From Listeria costaricensis (GTDB taxonomy: Bacteria; Bacillota; Bacilli; Lactobacillales; Listeriaceae): 64,000 bases of DNA. Every line of letters begins with the position of its first letter. Position 1 is the stretch's first letter. Where the stretch lies: NCBI RefSeq assembly GCF_900183385.1, contig NZ_FXUT01000001.1, positions 1 through 64,000 of the forward strand, in the 5' to 3' direction. Positions 58,927-64,000 of the stretch are shown here, one piece after another. A model generated the notes under the pieces. The model worked only from the letters and a program-made list of their open reading frames with translations, searched no databases and was not told the DNA's origin. Both the position numbers and the translations under genes were made by a program.

Positions 58927-59409
58927 TTAACGATGAGAAAGTAGTTTAGCGATATCTTCATAGCTCATATCACTTTTCACTTCATATTGACCATCACGGA
59001 TATATCCTTCGTAGCCATTGTCTTTAATGTACTTATTAAAGTCATCTGCACTTTCAATAATACCATTTGCTTGAAGATCTTCCCCAGCTTTAGAAGCAGG
59101 ATCACCTGACTGGATTGTAAGCGTATAGGTCTTGACTTCATTTGCTTTGGCCTCTTCGGCTTTTTTCGCATCTTCAGCTTCTTTTTTTTCTAATTCCTGC
59201 TGTGCAAGTAAATCTTCGTATTTTTTCTTCCAAGTATCACTGTTGTCGCTGTCCTTTTTGGAAGAATCCGCCTTCGTTTCCGTTGCTTTTTGTGTCGTTT
59301 TTGTCTCAGTCGCTGCATCCGTATCAGTTATAAAAAACTGATCCCCTATAAATAAGACAACGGCCGAAATTAGGAATCCAAGCGCAAGCATTTGTAAGTT
59401 TTTTTTCAT
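58927..59409 (-). CDS. YqzC-like membrane-anchored protein with MltG-type LysM-like domain
   Basis: 160 residues: one N-terminal membrane anchor (about 5-25), a charged low-complexity coiled segment (about 35-92), and a C-terminal domain TLTIQSGDPASKAGEDLQAN / GIIESADDFNKYIKDNG / DGQYEVKSDMSYEDIAKLLS. The latter resembles the small LysM-like domain preceding the catalytic part of MltG, which is absent. AAAGGAG lies 7 bases before the ATG. Paired with the next gene as in Bacillus yqzD-yqzC. Confidence 0.75.
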   Translation of the reverse strand: MKKNLQMLALGFLISAVVLFIGDQFFITDTDAATETKTTQKATETKADSSKKDSDNSDTWKKKYEDLLAQQELEKKEAEDAKKAEEAKANEVKTYTLTIQSGDPASKAGEDLQANGIIESADDFNKYIKDNGYEGYIRDGQYEVKSDMSYEDIAKLLSHR

Positions 59410-59456
59410 CAGTGCGCTCCTTTCGATCTTTTCTTATCTGTATTCGAAACGAACTA

Positions 59457-59828
59457 TTAGTGTTCAAGATATTCTTCGATAATTTTTTCAACTTCTTCTT
59501 TTGAAAGAGAAGACTGTTCAATGATTTCTTCAGTCGCAATGCCAGTTGTATAAAGAGTGATGACTTGTTTTTTTAGTAATTCTTTCATTTTAGGCGTTGG
59601 AGAAGGAGCGCTCGAAGTATCGTCATCCTCTTTTAACACTGTTTTGTCAATGTTCATTGCTTTTTCAAGAACGGTGACACGTTTTTTAAGTTCGTAGTTC
59701 TCGTGCATTAACTGCGAAGCCACTTCTTCAAGTTCCTCTTCAAAATGTTTATTCTCACCTTTTTGGGTGAAGGATAAAACAAACAAGATAATGGCTGCCG
59801 CGAGTAGAATAATAATCACTGCGGTCAT
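59457..59828 (-). CDS. YqzD-like small membrane protein
   Basis: 123 residues with an N-terminal membrane segment (about 2-20), a coiled-coil region (about 30-65: [29 protein letters not shown]), and a C-terminal helix-turn-helix-like part ([24 protein letters not shown]). AAAGAGGTG lies upstream. It is likely cotranscribed with the downstream yqzC-like gene. Function unknown. Confidence 0.72.
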   Translation of the reverse strand: MTAVIIILLAAAIILFVLSFTQKGENKHFEEELEEVASQLMHENYELKKRVTVLEKAMNIDKTVLKEDDDTSSAPSPTPKMKELLKKQVITLYTTGIATEEIIEQSSLSKEEVEKIIEEYLEH

Positions 59829-59946
59829 GTATCTATTTACACCTCTTTCCTCTAAACTCTACTTCTATTTATAGCATAAATCGTTGTGAAACACCATGTT
59901 TTCTTGAATTTGTAATAAAATTTAAAACTTCTTCTATGAGAAGCCC

Positions 59947-59975
59947 TTGCAACTATTCGTTAAAAATGGTATTAT
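59947..59975 (+). promoter_or_regulatory. Promoter of rpmG
   Basis: TTGCAA (59947-59952), a 17-base spacer and TATTAT (59970-59975). Confidence 0.7.
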
Positions 59976-60025
59976 TATACAGGTCTCGTAAAAATAAGCT
60001 AAAGATAGAGTTGGAGGGAAATAGA

Positions 60026-60175
60026 ATGCGCGTGAATATTACTTTAGAATGCACTGAATGCGGCGATCGCAATTACATCACTACTAAAAATAAACGTGAA
60101 AATCCTGAACGTATTGAACTTAAAAAATATTGTCCAAGATTACGCCGTGTAACGTTACACCGCGAAACGAAGTAA
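60026..60175 (+). CDS. rpmG: 50S ribosomal protein L33
   Basis: 49 residues: [20 protein letters not shown] through [17 protein letters not shown]. It has CxxC and one later Cys, but the fourth zinc-ribbon Cys is Leu or Arg. TTGGAGGG lies 7 bases before the ATG at 60026. Other L33 copies probably exist elsewhere, as is usual in Firmicutes. Confidence 0.95.
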   Translation: MRVNITLECTECGDRNYITTKNKRENPERIELKKYCPRLRRVTLHRETK

Positions 60176-60206
60176 GCAGCAGGAACTCGGCCTGTTGCTT
60201 TTTTCT
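60174..60206 (+). terminator. Terminator of rpmG
   Basis: AAGCAGCAGG (60174-60183) pairs with CCTGTTGCTT (60191-60200), one G-T pair, then TTTT. Confidence 0.8.
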
Positions 60207-60228
60207 TTCTTGAAAAGGAGGAATGAAA

Positions 60229-60771
60229 ATGAGTGAGAAAGCAAATCTTCGCAATTTGGTGATGGATCAGCTGGAAAAATTATCAAAAGAGGATTATGAT
60301 GCTCGTTCCTATGAGCTCGCAAAGCAATTATTTCAAACTCCAGAGTGGCAGGCTGCAAGCTGTGTAGGTGTGACATTATCCCGATTTCCCGAAGTTAATA
60401 CGCGCTTCATTCTAGCAGAAGCAAAAAAAACGGGCAAAACAATCGCCATTCCAGAAACAATTTACCCGTCGCACACCATGCAATTTCGCGTATACGAGAA
60501 GGGGGACCAGCTGATTGAGAAAAAGTTCGGTTTAATGGAGCCGGCACCTACAGCACAACTTGTTGAAGCGGCACAAATTGATTTATTGATTGTGCCAGGG
60601 GTTGCTTATACAGAAGAGGGTCACCGAATTGGTTTTGGCGGCGGCTTCTATGATCGTTATCTGGCTGCCTACGAGGGGAAAACGGTGGCACTTCTTTTTC
60701 ATGAGCAAAGCAGGCACTTCTTTCCAAACGAAAAACATGATGTGCCAGTGCAAAAATTATTAGTTAACTGA
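60229..60771 (+). CDS. fthC: 5-formyltetrahydrofolate cyclo-ligase
   Basis: 180 residues; it recycles 5-formyl-THF to methenyl-THF with ATP. The ATP-site motif GFGGGFYDRYLA, the substrate-loop PEVNTRFIL and DLLIVPGVAYTEEGHRIG are conserved. The ATG at 60229 is 7 bases from AAAGGAGG; one at 60223 is too close. The Listeria and Bacillus order rpmG-fthC-gluP supports it. Confidence 0.94.
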   Translation: MSEKANLRNLVMDQLEKLSKEDYDARSYELAKQLFQTPEWQAASCVGVTLSRFPEVNTRFILAEAKKTGKTIAIPETIYPSHTMQFRVYEKGDQLIEKKFGLMEPAPTAQLVEAAQIDLLIVPGVAYTEEGHRIGFGGGFYDRYLAAYEGKTVALLFHEQSRHFFPNEKHDVPVQKLLVN

Positions 60772-60773
60772 TA

Positions 60774-60807
60774 GCGATAACAATTTGAAAAAAATTGTTG
60801 GAATCGC
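60774..60807 (+). terminator. Hairpin after fthC
   Basis: GCGAT-AACAATTT (60774-60786) pairs with AAATTGTT-ATCGC (60792-60807, with a three-base bulge), but no T-run follows, so termination is uncertain. Confidence 0.4.
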
Positions 60808-60863
60808 CTGAAAAGCGGGGGTTGCTTGTTTACAACGCCTGTTTTTTTGCGTATAGTAGAAGA

Positions 60864-60869
60864 TATAAT
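60864..60869 (+). promoter_or_regulatory. -10 of gluP
   Basis: TATAAT at 60864-60869, only 24 bases before the chosen start codon, implying a very short leader. No clear -35. Confidence 0.5.
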
Positions 60870-60892
60870 TTGTAATGAAAGCAGGGAATTTT

Positions 60893-62440
60893 TTGAGCCT
60901 CTTAGAAAAATATGTTTTCTGGCATCTAACGAATTATTTCTTGCGTGAAGAGAATTATCGACTGATTCATCTTCATGAGGAGAAATTTGAACTGTGGTTA
61001 GATAATCCAGGCAAAAAGGATCGTCCTGTCATCCGAATCCAGATGCGGGAACTTGGCTGGTCCAGCGTGATCGAACGTGATGTATCAAACACGCTACAAG
61101 TCGCTGAAAATCTCCGCAAGCAGATGGGGCGCATGAAATTGCCATTAATTAATCTATATATCAGTCCCTTTGCACCAGTGGGAGATGAATATGCATCTCT
61201 TCATGAGCCAGTTACCAGCCCCAATAAGAAAATTACTCTCTATAATTTTTTGCTGACAGAAGATCAAATGGAGAGTGCACTCAGAAACTTGGCAGCTCAT
61301 TTACAAATCTCTGAGGAAAAGCTGTCATTTAGTGATGGCGCTATAACAGAAGAGACAGTGACAGCAGAACGTGATGCAGTCATAGGCTATATCACCAAAA
61401 AAGTCAGTGCCGAGCAACAGCAGGCGCGAAAAGAAAAACCCATCATCACCTATTCATTTATTGCGATAGCCGTTGTTGTTTTCTTGCTGACTTGGCTAAA
61501 TGACCACCAATTGACCACCTATACATTTCTAAAGTGGGGAGCCTTTTTTAATCCACTTGTCTATGAAGGGGAATGGTGGCGTTTTATCACACCAATTTTC
61601 CTGCACGGAGATTTCATGCATATTGCGTCCAACTGTGTGATGTTATATGTTGTAGGTCCGTGGGCAGAAAAAATCTATGGAAAATGGCGCTATGCAATTA
61701 TTTTGCTGTTAGGCGGGGTGGCCGGCAATATTGCAACTTTTGCGCTTAATTCGGAAGCGGTCTCACTGGGTGCAAGTACTTCTTTATTTGCCGTATTTGG
61801 CGCATTATTGTACCTGGTTGTAATCAAACCACATGTCTATGCTAAATCGATTGGAACAAGCATTGCTGCACTCGTAGCTATTAATCTGGTTATCGATATT
61901 TTTATGCCGGGTATCAGTCTTTCGGGACATGTCGGCGGGCTTGTCGGCGGATTTTTCTTAGCAGGCGCTTTATCCATCAAAAAACAGTATTTTCATTGGA
62001 AACAGTTCTTTTATGGTGGTGCCGTATGTGTGCTCAGCTGTTTATTTCTTTATTTAGGTTTTTCCAAGCAGTATGATCCAATCAATGCAATGGCAAGTAA
62101 TTCCTTTGCTCAAAGCTATTTAAATGACCATAAACCGTCAGAAGCAAATAAACTGTTTTCCTATCTAGTTCAGTCGAATAGCGCAGATGAATATACGTAT
62201 ACATTGATGGCTTCAGAGGCGCTTGATAAAGGGAATTATGAAGAAGCAAAGAAACTAGCAGAAAAAGCGATTTCTATCAATCCGACTATTCCTGATCCAC
62301 ACTATATTTTGTCTGTATGTTATTTGCATGAAGGAAATGAACGGCAAGCGGAAGAACAAGCTAAGAAAGCAGCCGATTTATCGGATAATGATTTTTATAA
62401 GGATTATTATCACCAGTTTGAACAAAATAAAGTAGAGTAG
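60893..62440 (+). CDS. gluP: Rhomboid intramembrane serine protease with TPR domain (GluP/YqgP)
   Basis: 515 residues: N-terminal cytosolic domain (about 1-175), rhomboid core with six or seven membrane helices (EWWRFITPIFLHGDFMHIASN; catalytic Ser in SLGASTSLFAVFG; His in SGHVGGLVGGFF) and C-terminal TPR repeats (about 420-510). B. subtilis YqgP cleaves MgtE. TTG 60893 with AGGGA upstream is preferred; ATG 60875 lies at the probable transcription start with no binding site. Confidence 0.92.
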   Translation: MSLLEKYVFWHLTNYFLREENYRLIHLHEEKFELWLDNPGKKDRPVIRIQMRELGWSSVIERDVSNTLQVAENLRKQMGRMKLPLINLYISPFAPVGDEYASLHEPVTSPNKKITLYNFLLTEDQMESALRNLAAHLQISEEKLSFSDGAITEETVTAERDAVIGYITKKVSAEQQQARKEKPIITYSFIAIAVVVFLLTWLNDHQLTTYTFLKWGAFFNPLVYEGEWWRFITPIFLHGDFMHIASNCVMLYVVGPWAEKIYGKWRYAIILLLGGVAGNIATFALNSEAVSLGASTSLFAVFGALLYLVVIKPHVYAKSIGTSIAALVAINLVIDIFMPGISLSGHVGGLVGGFFLAGALSIKKQYFHWKQFFYGGAVCVLSCLFLYLGFSKQYDPINAMASNSFAQSYLNDHKPSEANKLFSYLVQSNSADEYTYTLMASEALDKGNYEEAKKLAEKAISINPTIPDPHYILSVCYLHEGNERQAEEQAKKAADLSDNDFYKDYYHQFEQNKVE

Positions 62441-62451
62441 AGGTCTTGAAA

Positions 62452-62679
62452 ATGTATCCATTAAATAGTGTTTATGATGTTGGTCAACTGCTCAAAAAAT
62501 TTGGGATTTTCGTTTACGTAGGGAAACGTGAATATGATATTGAAATGATGGAAACAGAATTAACGGAACTATTTAAACATAATCTTCTGGACCGTGAAAT
62601 ATATGCAAGAGCCCGCACGATCCTTAAGCAAGAATTAGTGAAAGAACAGAAAAAGAATCATACACATTTTAATAAATAA
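62452..62679 (+). CDS. yqgQ: YqgQ/DUF910-family protein
   Basis: 75 residues with YDVGQLLKKFGIFVYVGKREYDIEMME and LLDREIYARARTILKQE, the YqgQ family. It lies 11 bases after gluP and before glcK, in the same order as B. subtilis. The ATG at 62452 has AGAGGT upstream. Function is unknown; it may bind nucleic acid by its fold. Confidence 0.9.
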   Translation: MYPLNSVYDVGQLLKKFGIFVYVGKREYDIEMMETELTELFKHNLLDREIYARARTILKQELVKEQKKNHTHFNK

Positions 62680-62694
62680 AGGAGCAATGGAGAA

Positions 62695-63669
62695 ATGGAA
62701 AAAAAATTAATTGGTGTAGACTTAGGTGGTACAACAGCTAAAATCGCAATTTTAACAAAGGATGGGGACATTGAGCATAAGTGGTCCATTAAAACCAACA
62801 TTGACGATCAAGGTTCGCATATTGTACGAGAAATTGGCGATAGTTTAAATCAAAAATTGACCGAAATGCAACTGGATAATGATCAGTTTTATGGTTTGGG
62901 TATGGGGACACCAGGAACCGTTAATTATGAAACAGGAACTGTCAAAGGAGCCTATAATCTGAACTGGGTGGAAGAACAACAAGTCAGTAAAGATCTTGGT
63001 AATTTGACCGGACTTAACGTTTACTTAGACAATGATGCGAATGTTGCGGCACTTGGCGAACGCTGGAAAGGTGCGGGCGAAGGCGGAGCCAATGTTGTTT
63101 TCGTGACGCTTGGAACCGGTGTTGGCGGCGGTATCTTTGCTGAAGGACAGATTCTCCATGGTATTCGTGGTGCAGCTGGCGAAATTGGTCATGTGACCGT
63201 TATGCCTGAAAATGGCTACGATTGTACGTGTGGTAAAAAAGGCTGCTTAGAAACAGTTGCTTCTGCGACAGGTGTTGTTCGTGTTGCGAAAGATATGGCA
63301 AAAGAATTCACTGGTAACTCAAAATTAAAAGCAGCGATTTCGAATAATGAAGAAATTACAGCTAAACTGGTCTTTGATTTAGGAAAAGAGCAGGATGAGC
63401 TAGCAGAAAAAGTCATCGATCGCGTGTCCTTTTATTTAGCGCTTGCTTTGAGCCATATCGGCAATATGCTAAATCCTGAAAAAATCATTATTGGTGGAGG
63501 CGTCTCAGCGGCAGGGGATATTCTTCTCAATCCTGTTACAGCTTACTTCGAAACAATGGTCTTTCCGGCTGTGCGCGAATCTACCAAGATTTCGATTGCA
63601 ACACGAGGCAATGATGCTGGTGTGATTGGAGCTGCTTGGTTAGCTCTTCCAACTGACGAAGAAGCGTAA
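62695..63669 (+). CDS. glcK: ROK-family glucokinase GlcK
   Basis: Phosphorylates glucose, 324 residues. ATP site GVDLGGTTAKIAIL, catalytic DNDANVAALGERW, and the zinc-binding CTCGKKGCLETVAS with the upstream EIGHV histidine identify a ROK sugar kinase. AAAGGAG and a second GGAG precede the ATG. Follows yqgQ by 15 bases. Confidence 0.95.
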   Translation: MEKKLIGVDLGGTTAKIAILTKDGDIEHKWSIKTNIDDQGSHIVREIGDSLNQKLTEMQLDNDQFYGLGMGTPGTVNYETGTVKGAYNLNWVEEQQVSKDLGNLTGLNVYLDNDANVAALGERWKGAGEGGANVVFVTLGTGVGGGIFAEGQILHGIRGAAGEIGHVTVMPENGYDCTCGKKGCLETVASATGVVRVAKDMAKEFTGNSKLKAAISNNEEITAKLVFDLGKEQDELAEKVIDRVSFYLALALSHIGNMLNPEKIIIGGGVSAAGDILLNPVTAYFETMVFPAVRESTKISIATRGNDAGVIGAAWLALPTDEEA

Positions 63670-63752
63670 TGACTGTATTCGGCTTCCAAAAGGGTTTTAG
63701 CTTATTCTAAAAAGGGTAAATTTTAGCATCAAGTGAAGATTGGAGGCCGGAG

Positions 63753-64000
63753 ATGAAAAAGGCACATTTGTTGGTCTTAACTGCTGTTATGATGGGGCTT
63801 GTGGGGATGCTAGCCAGTTGTACAGATGAAGACCAGACAAAGCCTACAAAAAGTAAACAAGTGACAATTACACCATTTCAAACAACGAATGAAGCATTCA
63901 ATCGTGTGGTGGGCTGGTTAACAGATAGCTCCGTTCTTCTGCAGGTGAAACGAGATGGACAGACAGAATTTTTCAGCTATGATATTTATTCTGGTAAACA
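63753..64000 (+). CDS. yqgU: YqgU-like lipoprotein, partial at the window edge
   Basis: The reading frame runs open to the end. The signal peptide ends in the lipobox MLASC, followed by TDEDQTKPTKSKQ and a domain FQTTNEAFNRVVGWLTDSSVLLQVKRD, which resembles YqgU, the gene found after glcK in Bacillus and Listeria. TGGAGG lies upstream of the ATG at 63753. The 3' end is outside the window. Confidence 0.78.
   Translation, partial: MKKAHLLVLTAVMMGLVGMLASCTDEDQTKPTKSKQVTITPFQTTNEAFNRVVGWLTDSSVLLQVKRDGQTEFFSYDIYSGK

Noticed and set aside
63690-63720. Possible terminator after glcK (TTTTAG/CTAAAA)
   Set aside because: Only six A-T pairs and no T-run; too weak to call.

Overview
The window is low-to-mid G+C Firmicute chromosome, most like the genus Listeria or a close relative. 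The evidence is its gene neighbourhoods (metE-metI-yitJ, menA/menFDHBE, a lone zinc-binding lipoprotein, metK, asnB, leuS, rpsB-tsf, pyrH to infB, rpsO-pnp, rpmG-gluP-glcK), SAM-I riboswitches, a T-box, a Bacillus-type Zur box and strong Gram-positive ribosome binding sites. The G+C looks higher by eye than in L. monocytogenes. rpsB-tsf lies close to pyrH-frr, as in Bacillus; from memory the two pairs are far apart in L. monocytogenes EGD-e. A species outside Listeria sensu stricto is my best guess, by inference only.

Layout. 1-2010: probable 3' end of a 5S rRNA, then 21 tRNA genes in the order I recall for B. subtilis trnB, closed by a terminator. 2048-8810: an MFS transporter and the SAM-riboswitch-controlled methionine operon metE-metI-yitJ. 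8805-16105: menaquinone genes, with menA divergent from menF-D-H-B-E. 16129-21047: small and accessory genes, including a Zur-controlled zinc-binding lipoprotein, yidD, a YtkD-like Nudix hydrolase, a 2-hydroxyacid dehydrogenase and a DCC-family protein. 21051-31724: riboswitch-metK, asnB, the tRNA-modification pair ytqA-ytqB on the minus strand, an amino acid permease, T-box-leuS and two small conserved genes. 31827-33649: rpsB-tsf with a structured leader. 33726-36549: three accessory genes. 36742-55951: the long translation, envelope and replication block pyrH-frr, uppS-cdsA-dxr-rseP, proS, polC, rimP-nusA-rnpM-L7Ae-infB-ylxP-rbfA-truB, ribF. 56084-64000: rpsO, pnp, the minus-strand yqzD-yqzC pair, rpmG, fthC, gluP, yqgQ, glcK and the start of a YqgU-like lipoprotein.

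How it works together. MetE, MetI and YitJ make methionine, MetK turns it into SAM, and both units carry SAM-I riboswitches. The men genes supply menaquinone. UppS and CdsA feed cell-wall and phospholipid synthesis and Dxr feeds isoprenoids, with the RseP protease beside them. The nusA-infB block and rpsO/pnp handle transcription, initiation, rRNA and tRNA maturation, and RNA decay.

No phage, CRISPR array, toxin-antitoxin, restriction or biosynthetic cluster is visible. The less routine signals are RNA structures (rpsB, rimP and pnp leaders, internal terminators), a 52-bp inverted-repeat-bounded sequence inside the pnp terminator loop, missing menC and metC in their usual neighbourhoods, an L33 with three zinc-ribbon cysteines, and several unassigned small genes.
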